A DNA stretch of 64,000 nt from Neurospora tetraspora (taxonomy: Eukaryota > Ascomycota > Sordariomycetes > Sordariales > Sordariaceae), in the NCBI RefSeq assembly GCF_033439725.1, contig NW_026944386.1, forward strand, positions 1,798,001 through 1,862,000. Direction: 5' to 3'. The notes under the pieces were generated by a model. It searched no databases, had not been told where the DNA came from, and saw nothing but the letters and a program-made list of their open reading frames with translations. Position numbers and translations under genes: made by a program. Shown piece after piece: positions 53,101-64,000 of the stretch (positions are counted from its first letter, which is position 1; each line of letters opens with the position of its first letter).

Positions 53101-56100
53101 TGTTGAGGGAGCAGTGCCGGTCACTCCTGAACAAATCCGTAATGGATATGGATATAGAATGGCTTTCCCCTTCGTTGTTCTTGTTTCTATTGTCTGTCTC
53201 TATCCTTTATTTCCTTTTTGGGGTACAAGGGCTTTGGATACCTACAGTTTGACATTTATTAAACCACCTGCTTTTGGGATAGCTATGGATGGATGTCTGG
53301 TTTCTTGGTTTCACGATGATGGGCGGTCGGGTCGGTCTTTTGCTTTGAGTGTTAAACTCTCTTATCCTCTGCTTTGATGGATAGTTGTTTTATCTTTGCT
53401 GGCATTTGTCACTGCCACTGTACGATTATAGCTTTAACGAAAATAATGAATGATGGTTACTAGTGAGGTACGTCCATGCATGCCCGTTTGATGATAGTGC
53501 TCTTTTATGTTCTGAAGCCCAGGCTGATGTTCCGGGTATAGGTTCGGGATCGTTCAACCAGGACACTCGCTGTTTTCTCCTTGTTCCTGTGGTTTCAAGG
53601 ATAGATCATGGAACTGTGGCAAGAGGAAGGTGCACCCTATCTAAAGTTTCTGCCTTCCGAATTTTTGATGGGCCTGGCACGCATTTTCCTCTTTTCTCTC
53701 AACCATGTTGCAATCAACCTTTCCACTCTGATCTAAAGAATTGCCTCTGGCTACACGTTCCGTCGTTTGCTCTTCTTTCAATAGAAAATTTCCGAGCCGT
53801 CAACCCACATGCCCGCATCGCTGGCCGCGAGCTACCTGGAATCATACGGCATCCATAGGTCAAACTCTTCCATGGTTAGTGCTCTCTATTATGTTCATCT
53901 CTGTTTTCTCCTGTCATTGCGTATCTAGCTCGATTTCCTCTGCCTTTTCCGTTCCTCATAAGCTTACAGGTGCAAGTTAGTGAATCACCACCAGCCATCA
54001 TGGTCACTGCCTGTCCGCTCGCCCGCCGGCCTGGCCCGTCAGTACCTCCATACCACCTTGGCCAGCCACAGCTACTCGCCACATTCTACTCTATGACACT
54101 TCCATCAGCCCACGGCGTTTGACCACCTTCCTTCTGATACTCGACCGCCATGGCGTTCACTGCTAGCCTGATATCAGGCCTGGTAGCTTCGTAGCCGCCC
54201 TTTCGATACACGCAACGATACCAAACCTCGTCGATCCACCTGGGGAGATGTCCATAGCGGCCAAGGACTGAGGAATGTCCAAAAATCTAGCACTGCCTAC
54301 GTTGGGTTTGGCGTTTGGTAAGTTCCGATCCTCCCCAGTTACCACGTTAGCCCATCTATCCTTGCTTTGACTGGCTCCAGTCACGGCCGTACACCAAGTC
54401 GGGTCATGATCAAGTCCTAGGCACTCCAAGATGGTCAAGTTTAGGTCTCTCGGTTTTCTGGCGTTTTCTTGGCCGCCCGGGTGAAGGTACGGCAGCCCTG
54501 GATCCGCTTTTGGTGACAACCGTCGCCAAACTGGTGACCTTGTGGGCAAATCCAAAACTAAAGTGCTTGGATTCGCTCTTCCCTCGGTCTTTCGTCCTCC
54601 TCTTTCCTCCTCCTTCCCCCCTCCTCCTCATCGTCGTCCGCCTCCTCAAACACTACAACGACAACAGCGACAACAACGACAACAACAAAAGTCAAAAGCA
54701 GTTAGCCAAGCAACCATCGCAAAGACTACGCTCTTAGGCAGCCCAGATCTCGAGCACAGGTGATTCCCCTTCCCAGGCTCCTGATTGCCGAAGCCTTTCC
54801 GATCACGACGAGCCAACTATTTTGCTTTTCTGACGCTATAGCCCTTCTTTCCCAGTCAGCGACTCGCCAACAACAATGCCGGTATTCAGAATTGTCAACA
54901 ATAGGAGAGCAGCACTTCGGTATGTCAGTGTACATTGGAGTGACCCCGTCATCTCCAGGCAAGCTCTCTTCGTTGAAACCCTCTACCGAAGAAACTCGAC
55001 GAATTGGTGAACCAGACTTGCAGAAAATTACCTTTCAGAGCGCCCAACGTTCAGAACGACAAGCAGAACATGCCAGCACATGTGCCAGTCCCGTTACTGA
55101 AAACTCTTCGACGTTGCGCATCACTCGCATCACTCCTACTTGCCTGCGTTTCAACGTTCAGGCTCGGACTTGCTCCCAACAGCTCCGGCAGCACTATGTG
55201 GCCCAGAAAGGAAACTTCCTGCAAGTCTAGTTCGCCAGATTTGTCGAGTTTTTTCGGTATATCTCGCCTTTACACTACTCCCATCCAGCAGATTTTCTTC
55301 TGCAATCCGTTGCTCTCCCACATCCTTGCGGCGTCATATATGGCACTTCATTCACTATCATTATCGAACTCGCCGACGAGTTGTCGTCAGCATGCCTTTT
55401 GCAAAGACCCGAGTAATTGCCGCTATGCAGCTCCTGCAGGAAAGGAAATTTCCAGTCCGCGACCATCTGTCCACTTTGCAGCTTTAGGATGACTCGACGC
55501 TGAAGTTTGTGCTTTTCCCTGGAATATCCCCAACCCCAAGGCATGCAACCTTCGCTTGACGCCGACCAGCACATATCGGATTTAAAGTAAATCTCTGCCA
55601 TTTGCGTCAACATCCGCGTACATACAGCCAAACGCAACTGGCAAACCTTTAACCCTACAGGATCTGCACGATTATGCCTGACCTCGTTTCCGAATTTCCA
55701 GAGTTTATACGGTACACAGCTGGTTTGCAACTTAGCCAGACTCTCTCTTTTTTCTTCTTCTTCTTTGGAAACGTGGTGCCCGAAATAAAGGTGCCCGAGT
55801 GATTAAGGTACAACAGCGTCTCATAATTACTCACGCCTGTCTACTTGCTCTCCAACTTCCTCCTCTTTTTTCACACCAAAACACCGACTGTGGCTCCTCT
55901 TCTCCCACCACTGCCACTACCCCTTCTCCCCCCACCTCTTTTTCAACCTCCGCAGACCTTCACACCAACCACGGCAATATATTATCAACCATCCAGAAAA
56001 TAATCTACTGTAAGTCATTCAATCACTCAACATTCTCCATCTTTCAACAATTTTACAAATCAATCAGACCACCTAATCGCTTAAAACTTAGCTCAACCAC

Positions 56101-56178
56101 GCCTCAGGCCTCCTCCAGCTTACCACCAAACAACAACAACAACAATTAAATCTCCAAAATATCGAGATACCTGCTACG
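53101..56178. other. Intergenic region, 3 kb
   Basis: No gene is supported. The right end (55800-56178) is C/A-rich leader sequence before the 56179 gene, with an AAC run near 56130-56148. Several open frames of 130-160 codons between 54700 and 55500 overlap in competing frames and carry no recognisable domain. Confidence 0.5.
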
Positions 56179-58240
56179 ATGCCACCCAAATCTTCCAAAG
56201 CTTCCAAAGCCGCATTTCGATTGACGGATGGCGAGTACAAGCTCTTGTGCGGCGTCATTGTCAACGGAGAGGCGATTCAGTACGATTTGCCCAGTGTAAC
56301 CAAGTATATGGGCTCAATCAGTGAAGAAAGCACCAAGGTATGTTGCCTACTTGGCTGTCGCTCGGTCTTTGTTTGCTTTTTTCCCCAAAACATAGCGCCG
56401 AACAAAGGAACTCGTAGGGATAGCTTAGCTTCCTTGCTTGCTACATTCCAGTCACTCGGCGGACATTCCAGTTGATCGAAGTTACATTCCAATGTCTCTC
56501 TCCTATCCAAATCAACCATCGTTGCAGTGTTCAACATTGCCAAACCTGGGTTTAAATCCGTCAGGTTGTTTTTGACACTTTTTATCGCCATCGATCTCGG
56601 ATTGCGGTCATCACCAAGAATTCACCCTCGATGTCCGACCTGAAAACAGCTACATGGCATTTACAACTGTACGAATCATACCGCAAAAATGGTAGTTACC
56701 AGCGTAATACCCACGAGCCCTCGATCTGATACCCCTCGATCTCTTTAAAATATTCTTGATCTTGCAACTCCTCTCGATCTTATCCTCGAAATACAGTCGG
56801 CGGCAGCATATCGATAGACCGTTTTGGTGTTCTCATAAAATGGATTTGCCGACGGCTACTATGCAAAAGCAATCCTCTACGTCCACCAGCAAATGTGGCT
56901 CGTATTTACTCAGTTGAGTTTTGTTTTGAATTTGGAGGCCACTCGACGCTGGGTAGTATTCCTCCTCGATGAATATCAACTAATTTTGATTGCAAAATAG
57001 AGTCGCGTTACTGCGCTTTCGAGGAAGATTAGGCGCGATGCCTACGATATCGCCGACGAAATGGAGGCGAAGGCCAATGAGGCCATTCGGAATGCTGCTG
57101 CGGCTCCAGCCCCGGTTTCGAACGTTAACCCGCGAAAGCGTGCCCGGGAAGATAGCGAGTATGGTAACGACAACCGCAACGTCAATAACCGCCACAACCC
57201 CGGTTTCTTGTCGTCTTCTTTGTCTGCCCGAATTCCCGGGCTCCCCCTGGCGCAGCAACAACTCCAGACACAGCAACAGTCCCAGCAGCCTCACCGGTCC
57301 CAGCAGCAGCACCAGAAGCTCCATCAGATCCCGGTTACCTCCCGCACTCCTTCTGCTATTGACACCCGCGGCCTTCGGGAGTTTTCGGTACCGGCCCAAA
57401 ACCAGAAGTATGAGACCCCCCCGCCGGCCTATACTCGCTTTGCCACTGCCGGCACTGGGGACATGGGCATGGGGTACCTCTCCGTGGCGCAAATGTTTGG
57501 GGCAGAGGGGCCCGGCAGCGGGTTCGGGTACGGCTTGGACGGCGATGGCTTTCCACTTGGCATCAATCAGGTTGACAACGGATTGACCTTTGGTGTTCCT
57601 GCCGGCCCAGCGCCCTTGGCCTACCCAGGCGACGCCAGGAACGGTTTTGGGTTGCCCAACAACAACAGCATTAGCAGCATCAGCATCAGCAACCACCCGA
57701 ACTACGGCTACTTGGGCAATAAGAAAGGTGTGAACGGCGGTGCCATGGGCTTTGCCGTCCCTAACGGCCTGGACTACAACCTTTCTGTGGACAGCGCGAC
57801 CTTCTACGACAACAACCTGCGTTTGGGGGATGCATTGCTGGGTACCATGGACAACGACTTATACGGCATGCAAAACAACTTTTTCCACCCTCCGGTCAAC
57901 CACCTAACCGGCAGTAACTCCAACGGTATTCCGCAGAATGGTCCTATCGCCACGGTTACCGCTCCAGTCCAGCCTGTCTTTCAGCCCGTCTTCCAGCCCG
58001 CCCAGAACGTCCAGGCACTCAACCTCCAGAATGTCAACTTGGACTTTGACTTTCTCGGCGAAAATGGGAACCTAAACGGAAACACAGCAGCAGCCGCCCA
58101 GCCAAATGGCGTGCAACCGGAAGGGGCCTTGCCTATCCTCGAGAAATTACCTGTGCCCGTACCTGCCGCTGAACCCACGCCCGCACGCCTACCCACGCCT
58201 GCACCTACACCCGCAACTGCAGAAGATAACACGGTCATGC

Positions 58241-58282
<42 letters not shown>

Positions 58283-58494
58283 TACAACAGGAGCTTCAGC
58301 CGCAGGAGCTTCAGCAGCAGGAGCTTCAGCAGGAACAGGAGCAGCAACCGCTCCAAGGGGAAATTGATTCTTGGGATGTCCCGTTCCTCCAGGAGCAGGA
58401 GCAACTGCCACAAGAAGGGTTCGATTCTGTGGAAGAACAGCTCTTGTCTATGATGACTGCCGAGGGCTATGGTCCCGGTCTCCCGGATCTATAG
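56179..58494 (+). CDS. Myb/SANT-like domain protein with Gln-rich C-terminus, two exons, 550 aa
   Basis: Exons 56179-56337 and 57001-58494; GTATGT donor, acceptor TTGCAAAATAG after CAACTAAT, phase 0. The intron is long (663 nt) and splits the domain before helix 3: DGEYKLLCGVIVNGEAIQYD ... SEESTK/SRVTALSRKIRRDAYD. It opens MPPKSSKASK, resembling the MPPK starts of 35838 and 42590. Downstream are a basic patch NPRKRARED, a Gln-rich stretch near 115-135, Gly/Asn-rich low complexity and a pure CAG-encoded poly-Gln run near residue 448 with further Gln/Leu/Glu repeats. The end is acidic (LSMMTAEGYGPGLPDL). Probably a transcription-type regulator with a Gln-rich activation-like region (inference). 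It could be mis-started only if an earlier exon exists. Confidence 0.82.
58242..58281 (+). repeat. (CAG)13 run encoding poly-glutamine in the 56179 gene
   Basis: Thirteen uninterrupted CAG codons followed by mixed CAG/CTT/GAG repeats. Length variation between strains is likely. Confidence 0.9.
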
Positions 58495-59041
58495 TGTCGG
58501 GGAGTCTGGGACTGGACCCTTCCTCGGCTTCGCTCATGCAGTGGCAGGAGTTGGCAAGGAGGATAATGATGGGTTGTGCTCCTATCGGTACTTCTCAGGT
58601 TTCGGCTTTCTGGTTTACGACTTACGACGTTACGACGTTACGACTTCACGGATTACGGATTACGGATTCTGGTTTTCAAGGGTTTCAGTTTGTTTCATCT
58701 CGTCTCGTTTCTGATGTTTGCTTGCGGGCGTTCAACGGTTGGGGCTTGGCAATCTGGGATCTGGAGATACCCAAGGTATAGAACGAGCGTGCCACGAGGC
58801 AACATGGTGGGAAAGCGTGGGAAATCGCAGCGTTTGGTGGTTACTTTCCTTTTAGGTTTCACTAATATTTCCATTTACTCGGTTTCGGATCTTATCATGG
58901 GCATTCATACAGCGTAGGGCGGCTACTGCTACTCATTTGCTTTCGCTCACTGGACTAGACTTAGACATCGCCATTCGATGTTCCGCGTCCACATAACATT
59001 TAGAGCAGGACACCATCAATACGAACAAGACATTATCCCTC
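58495..59041. other. 3' flank of the 56179 gene
   Basis: Holds short imperfect direct repeats of TTACGACG and GGATTACGGATTACGG (58616-58672). No gene. Confidence 0.45.
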
Positions 59042-59272
59042 TCAGCCCTCCGGGCAATTTTCCTCGTCCCACGACGGGAAAATTCGACGCTGCAAAATTG
59101 TAACACTGCGCGCAATGGCCAAGAGACGATGCAAGTCCTTGTTGGTCATGATGGTCACGGTGGAATCCAAGCTGGCCTTCTGCTTCTCAATGGCAATCAG
59201 CCACAGGTTGACGTCCTGGGCGCGAAGGGCGCGAAGGGTGCGAACGGCCTGAAGGGCCTTCTCCAGCTGCAC
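59042..59272 (-). pseudogene. Coding-like fragment of an unknown gene
   Basis: A 76-codon frame ending in TGA (59042). It reads as well-formed helical protein (EKALQAVRTLRALRAQDVNL, ASLDSTVTIMTNKDLHRLLA). It has no ATG; upstream the frame runs into ...TATGTGCAG, possibly an acceptor. Coding-like pieces continue upstream in other frames (59330-59720, including QEIGDMIRRNHEDERD before a stop). Probably one broken gene. No family recognised. Confidence 0.45.
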
Positions 59273-60006
59273 ATAGGTAATGTACCTCCGGTTTGTGTGT
59301 CACGGCTCACTTTGACAGAATATATCTCGAAGACCTCATCTACTCCCAGTCATCAATCTCCTTCTCCCTCGCGACCTCATCGATCTCTTTCTCGTCAGCG
59401 GCCTCAACGATCACGTCCCAGACTTCCTGGTCCTGGTCCCGATGGATTGCCTTCTCCCGAAGATGGCCAGGGTCATATCATCGGGCAGATCTCTCCGGTC
59501 CAGTCGTCAATCTCTTTCGTCTTCGTGGTTTCGACGAATCATGTCCCCGATTTCCTGGTTGTCCGTCTTGTCGGGCAGATGGTTACGGGACGGTCGATCA
59601 TACGGGCCGGGCCGAGCCGCCTCGCTGTCGCACTTGGCGATGGTGGGACCTGGCGGTCTGGTAGCCTTGTAAGCCTTGTAAGACAAGTGGCTTGGCGAAG
59701 GCTGGGTTGTATCCCACAGCAATGGGGAGATGAGAAATAATACTCAATCTTGCACTTCCTCGCCCCAGGGTCAGTTCTTGCACGTTTTCTCGGGACAGTC
59801 CTTGACCATCAAGTGTGGTCATTTGTGGGTGGCCGAGGCCAAGGTGGTCCGCAAGGAAGATTGCGCCGAAGCAAATCGATTGAGGTCTCGCTTCCCGCCT
59901 TGCAAGATCGAATAGACCTGTGTGGCCGAAACGACCAGTGCGACGATGCGATGAATATACTCCTCGATGTTGTCAAGGTGGCAATCGGTGCCGTGGGGTT
60001 TGATCA

Positions 60007-60325
60007 CTAGCTAACTGCCAGCAGGTCGTCGTTGTCGAAGTTGGCGTTGTCGAAGCCTGCGTTATCGAAGTCGTCGTCATCGGAGCCCTCCCTGTCGCAG
60101 TCAAAGCCGTTGCTGTCGAAATTGAAGCGCGTTGTCGACGCCACCGTTGTCGTCCCTTCTTGGGCAACCTAGCAATTTCTCAATACTACGGAGACAGAGA
60201 TCATCGAGCATGGCGTGTACCATAGCTGCTTTTTGTGCCTTTTCCTCGTGAGGAAGTTGTGGCCGAAGTCGCCGTGGTTGCGAGTCGGCCGAGATCATGA
60301 CTGATGCCATAAACTGGCCGGTCAA
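60007..60325 (-). pseudogene. Remnant gene with frameshift and Asp-Asn repeat end
   Basis: The reverse frame reads FMASVMISADSQPRRLRPQL ... AMVHAMLDDLCLRSIEKLLG, then near 60125 coding texture shifts by one base into FNFDSNGFDCDREGSDDDDF followed by FDNAGFDNANFDNDDLLAVS and a stop at 60007. The single extra base could be a real frameshift or an assembly error. The family is unknown; the end is an acidic FDN repeat. Confidence 0.45.
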
Positions 60326-61033
60326 TCCCGAAGCTATGGCTCTGTCGCTTTGACGTTTGTCGCTTAAACAACGAAAGCCACCGGAAAGTCATTAGCAAGC
60401 CAGCCACGATTACGACCGCCGAGGCCTGAATAACAACGATCGCATGCCCAAGGCCATTTGAGCGGCAACAAAGAATCCAGCAAGCTCAAGGGCATTCACT
60501 ATTCCACTCCGGCGTAGGTCGCTTCGATTCCGCTAATGAGCAACAAAAGCGCAATAACGCCAACGATAAATAAAGGCCAACGAGCAAATAACTAGACCAC
60601 CAGACCAATACCGCGCTCTCGTCGAGATGCGAAGGCGTTTACTGTCCTTGCCTGCGCGGTCTATTAACCGCTCCCGCCGAGGCCAAAGGGTTTTGCTTCA
60701 GCCATCAGGCCATTTAGCAGCTCATTCACAGGTCCGATCGCCTCTCGGGGTGACCACGGCGGCGTTTCTCGTGGTTCCGGTGGTCACGGTCACGATCCGG
60801 TCAGGACAATGGTACCTACCAACGCCAACCTGAACGCCGGCAACCAGATTCAGAACCAGCACGCGGCCGCTGCCCCAAATCCCGGCGCCACCAGCGTCTA
60901 GAGGTATCCAAACCCTCCAACAACGGTGAGAATGGCGCGCCTGCCCCCGTCGAGCAGGTCGTTCCCACTAAGCTTGAGGGTTAGGTCGAAGCTACTCCGT
61001 ACCAGTACGATGAGTTCGCCAAACGCGAGACCG

Positions 61034-61170
61034 AGTGGGACAGCCAAGCCCGCATCTATGACTGGGATGGCGAAGAGGGCGATTCACCTCCCTCGATCCG
61101 CACCAGTACGCCAACCTACCAACCTGGGCTTCACTCCCAATGCGCGCATCAACGGCACCAGCACCAGCAC
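61034..61170 (+). repeat. Short direct duplication, copy 1
   Basis: 137 bp, about 83-85% identical by eye to 61388-61523. It retains an open frame (WDSQARIYDWDGEEGDS). Confidence 0.75.
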
Positions 61171-61387
61171 CCCGCATGGTTGGGTTGAAGCCACCCCGTA
61201 CCAGTACGATGAGTTCGCCAATCTTGAGTGGAGGCCAACATGCGCGCCCAGACCACCGACAATGAGCGCTGTAAGGCCCTCATCGTTGAACTCTTGGGAC
61301 TGCCAAAAATGACGAATGTGCTCGGTCACTACGAGAAGAATATCAGCGCCATGGCCCAGACGATTGCCCCTGCCCAGTCTCAGACTA

Positions 61388-61523
61388 AGTGGGATAGCCA
61401 AGTTCGTATCTATGAGTGAGATAGTGAAGAGATCGACTCACTCTCTCGATCCGCATCAGCACACCAACCTACCAACCTGTGCTTCACTCCCAATGCGCGC
61501 ATCAACGGCACCAGCACCAGCAC
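61388..61523 (+). repeat. Short direct duplication, copy 2, enriched in C-to-T/G-to-A changes
   Basis: Relative to copy 1 most differences are C-to-T or G-to-A (GACAGCC to GATAGCC, AGCCCGC to AGTTCGT, TGGGATGGC to TGAGATAGT). One of them makes a stop codon. The last 50 bp are nearly identical. Confidence 0.72.
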
Positions 61524-62039
61524 CTCACATGGCACTGGCACTGGCACTCCCATTCCCCAGCACATTCGTCCCTTGTCCGGGCATTCTGAGGCCGTTGCTC
61601 TCTACTGTGGTTTGGAGCTAAAGTAAAAACCCCCCTGTCAGGTACCTCTCTGCACGGACAATATGCGTTTTGTAAGTAGATGGGTTTCTGCCATCCGATG
61701 GGAGGCTGACATATTGGGGGAGGTCGGAATGAGGTTCGAACTTCAGATCCTTACTGTTCTCGCATTGTTGGAATCGGCTTCCGGCGTTAGATTCTTTGTG
61801 TTTTCGGAGATGTACTGCTGGAGAAAATCCGGAATAGTCTGACCAGTCTCGAGGAGAGTGCGGGTGAGGCGCGATCCTCGTCACGCTCGGTGCATAAAGA
61901 GGAAGCGAGATCTTGTGGACCGAGACTTTGCCTCTGGATGGTTTATCCGGTCTCGCGAGTACGGCTTGCCATTGCCTGGCGTTGCGGCCCTGGGGAGTGC
62001 AGGTGTAGCTCCCACGAAGGATTGTGGGTGTAAGCTCTA

Positions 62040-63174
62040 CGGCCTCTGGCAATGATTTGATGGACCTGAATTTTGAGCCAGCCACCATGCAATATGTCCC
62101 GCATCCCACTCAGATTCCTCCCTTGAGTTTCAGCAGTGGCCATTCCTCTTTCCATGATCCAAACTTCGAGGTCAACATGGGGCTCCCGGCCTTCCACTTC
62201 GACGAGGAGGGAAACTTGGCTTCCCAATTCCAGAGTCTGGCGCCTCTGATTTGCGACTGATTCCGAGTCTCGTGTACCAGGAACCGGAATTGCTCCCCAA
62301 AAAAAAAGACTCCCACACCTCTCCGTCCATTGGCTTTCCCAGAGCCACCTCGACTGGTTCCTCCCAATCGAGCACCCCCGTCTTCCTTGAATTCGGTTCA
62401 GTCTACTCCTCACACAACTCTTAATCGAGCACCACATCATCTTCCTGTCAACCAGGCTCAGACACAGTCTCGTCTAACTGTTGCGCCAATTAGTTCACGC
62501 CAAAACTCCGCGAGCATCCGGCAGCCTTCGACACCTACCGCACAAGGCCCAGCGAGTCAGCAGCTCCGGACTGTGGGCAATGAGAATATTGCCCTCTTTT
62601 CTGGGAACGAATCTCCACCACTTTCAGTTTCCGGTCTGTATATACAATGTCTTTGGCACTGGCCCCAGCTCTAGCTTGTCTCAACTTTCTAGTCAGAGTA
62701 TTGAGCGAGGGACTTCTCGCCCTGCACCTTGTCAACAAAACGGCAGACCGCCTACGGCCCCGAACCGCCGAATTACCAAACAGCCATCATCACCGACAAT
62801 ACCTCACGTATTGGAGAACCGAACGATTACACAAAATCAGGCACCTCTTGCAACCCAGCCTGTTATTGATGCGCCTACTCAGCAGCCAAACGCTATCAGC
62901 GCACCGAATACTCAAGCACAGCTCCCGATTACCTCTAGCAATCTTACCAACCGTGGCCTACCTACCTAACTCCAGGTTTGCGACCAGTTCGCTCAGCGCC
63001 AGAGAGTTCTTCCACACCGGCTCCTCCTCAAACCCAGCACCTGAATCTTCTTGGGGCACTCGAGCACAAGCGAGTGAAACTCTTTCAGAGCCGGCTTTGC
63101 AAGCAGAGGCTTCAAGATGTATTCAACGATGCGATTGGTAGCACGGTCACTAAGGCCCGGAAGATCGAGTGTTG
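62040..63174 (+). pseudogene. Pro/Gln/Ser-rich gene remnant spread over at least two frames
   Basis: Coding-like segments follow in order: 62040-62257 (NDLMDLNFEPATMQYVPHPT ... FHFDEEGNLASQ), then stop or frameshift; 62330-62645 (PPRLVPPNRAPPSSLNSVQS ... ENIALFSGNESPP); 62690-62965 in another frame (QSIERGTSRPAPCQQNGRPP ... TSSNLTNRGLPT); 62975-63174 back in the earlier frame, ending LFQSRLCKQRLQDVFNDAIG ... ARKIEC and TGA. The composition is continuous across the breaks, so one ancestral gene with two or three frameshifts is likely, unless introns explain them. No family recognised. Confidence 0.5.
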
Positions 63175-63178
63175 ATGT

Positions 63179-64000
63179 TGCGCGAGCGGCGGCGGATCTG
63201 GTGACCTTGTGCTGTTCCGCCTAGCAACTCCGTCAACCCTAGGTGGCCTAGCTGCGACATGTCAGTCCAGTGCCTGTTCTGCCACCAGGAGAAGGCGGGC
63301 ATAAAAGCCAGCTCGCTGAGCCGGTGGAGAGGTTGCAAGCGGTTATCGTAAAGTGACTCCAAAAATGGACGTTGGTACACTTGACGGCGTGTCTGTGTGG
63401 TTCTTCCAAGGGCAGGTGGCCTGGTGGTTTCACGGAGGGGTGTTCTTGCGGTCTCAGAGGGAAGTCTGGGAGTGCGCGCGGAGAACACGACGAGCTTCCC
63501 GAACGAGCCTGTCGCTGAGGGTGGGATTGATGAGGCACAACACCTTGCCACGGGCGAGGTACCAAGCCTCGCGACAAATCTCGCATTCGCACTCCTCGGG
63601 AAACATCTCGTCGAGCATCAAATGGTGCAGAAGGTTCTCCGCTCTAAGGTATTGGCGGAGGGCCGAATTACACATCTAAAAGTTGCGGTGGCCATCGAGC
63701 GGCACCAGACCCTGCGTGATGTAATAGTAATTAATCACGTAAACGGGCTGACGGGGGCGGACATTGTCGCTTCGTCCCTTGGCTGATGCTTGCTTTGGTG
63801 GAGTAGTAGGGTTGGTGTTGTGGTATTGAGGGAAGAACAAGGACCAGACAGAAGCAGCATCTCGCCCAATGTCTGGCGGGATGTGTTCTTCGCACGCACT
63901 TGGTTGCAGTAGATGCATTTGGCGGACAAGCACTTGTCACCCTCCTTGGCCTGGAATTCGACGAAGGCGGCATGAACCTCAGCAAGAGGAATCTCGGGCA
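63179..64000 (-). pseudogene. Decayed gene with Cys pairs, entering from beyond the window
   Basis: The reverse strand from the window edge reads well-formed protein: EIPLAEVHAAFVEFQAKEGD KCLSAKCIYCNQVRAKNT, a CxxC-type segment. Further on ITQGLVPLDGHRNF is followed by an in-frame TAG (63674-63676) and continues in the same frame MCNSALRQYLRAENLLHHLM ... CECEICREAWYLARGK. A later frameshift (about 63400-63450) leads to ESLYDNRLQPLHRLSELAFM ... NRHWTDMSQLGHLGLTELLG. Two CxxC pairs may form a zinc site. Family unknown. Confidence 0.5.

Larger units (their letters stand above)
60950..61620 (+). pseudogene. Broken forward gene with an internal direct duplication
   Basis: Coding-like text VEATPYQYDEFAKRETEWDS QARIYDWDGEEG appears at 60990-61080 and VEATPYQYDEFANLEW again at 61186-61233, then NERCKALIVELLGLPKMTNV LGHYEKNIS and KWDSQVRIYE before a TGA (61417). 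Pieces fall in more than one frame. No family recognised. Confidence 0.45.

Noticed and set aside
54710-55500. Overlapping 115-162 codon forward frames
   Set aside because: Competing frames over the same bases with no family match or splice support.

Overview
The window looks like nuclear DNA of a filamentous ascomycete, most likely Neurospora or a close Sordariaceae relative. Genes have short introns (GTRNGT donor, CTAAC-like branch site, YAG acceptor). The COX5 and SUZ12 proteins are of the fungal type. One AT-rich, almost ORF-free block carries the C-to-T signature of repeat-induced point mutation (RIP). The COX5 protein fits the Neurospora family closely; I do not assign a species.

Layout. 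1-954 (-): 5' part of mitochondrial glycerol-3-phosphate dehydrogenase (GUT2), cut by the window edge. 4580-5518 (-): COX5, three exons. 6797-11410: a 4.6 kb transposon relic with ~110 bp terminal inverted repeats, heavily RIP-mutated. 11700-18647 (+): a 2315-residue Mus7/Mms22 replication-repair protein. 19226-22579 (+): a mitochondrial-type AAA ATPase. 24823-27297 (-): SUZ12, a core PRC2 subunit, with a possible extra 5' exon.

From 30 kb to 58.5 kb almost every coding segment carries a Myb/SANT-like DNA-binding domain. There are six genes between 30.0 and 43.4 kb, then a compact array at 45.3-50.0 kb, then two more genes at 52.2 and 56.2 kb. Several 30-44 kb genes are diverged duplicates that retain matching 5'UTR introns, 3'UTR introns, an upstream element and a 3' block. 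A 493 bp MITE lies in this cluster.

The main discovery candidate is at 45299-47922 (-). Six first exons (A-F) follow each other with a period of 376-391 bp. Each has its own ATG, most have a TATA-like box, each encodes a different Myb-like domain, and all end at a GT donor in the same phase at the same place in the domain. Only the last one, F, has a recognisable acceptor and downstream exons. Those exons encode a basic, AT-hook-like, SUMO-motif tail. This is the layout of UGT1/protocadherin-type loci: alternative variable first exons sharing constant 3' exons. Gene G (48529-49959) is a related neighbour with its own second exon.

The right end (about 59-64 kb) is a gene graveyard: coding-like stretches broken by stops and frameshifts, with a short direct duplication in which one copy has mostly C-to-T/G-to-A changes.
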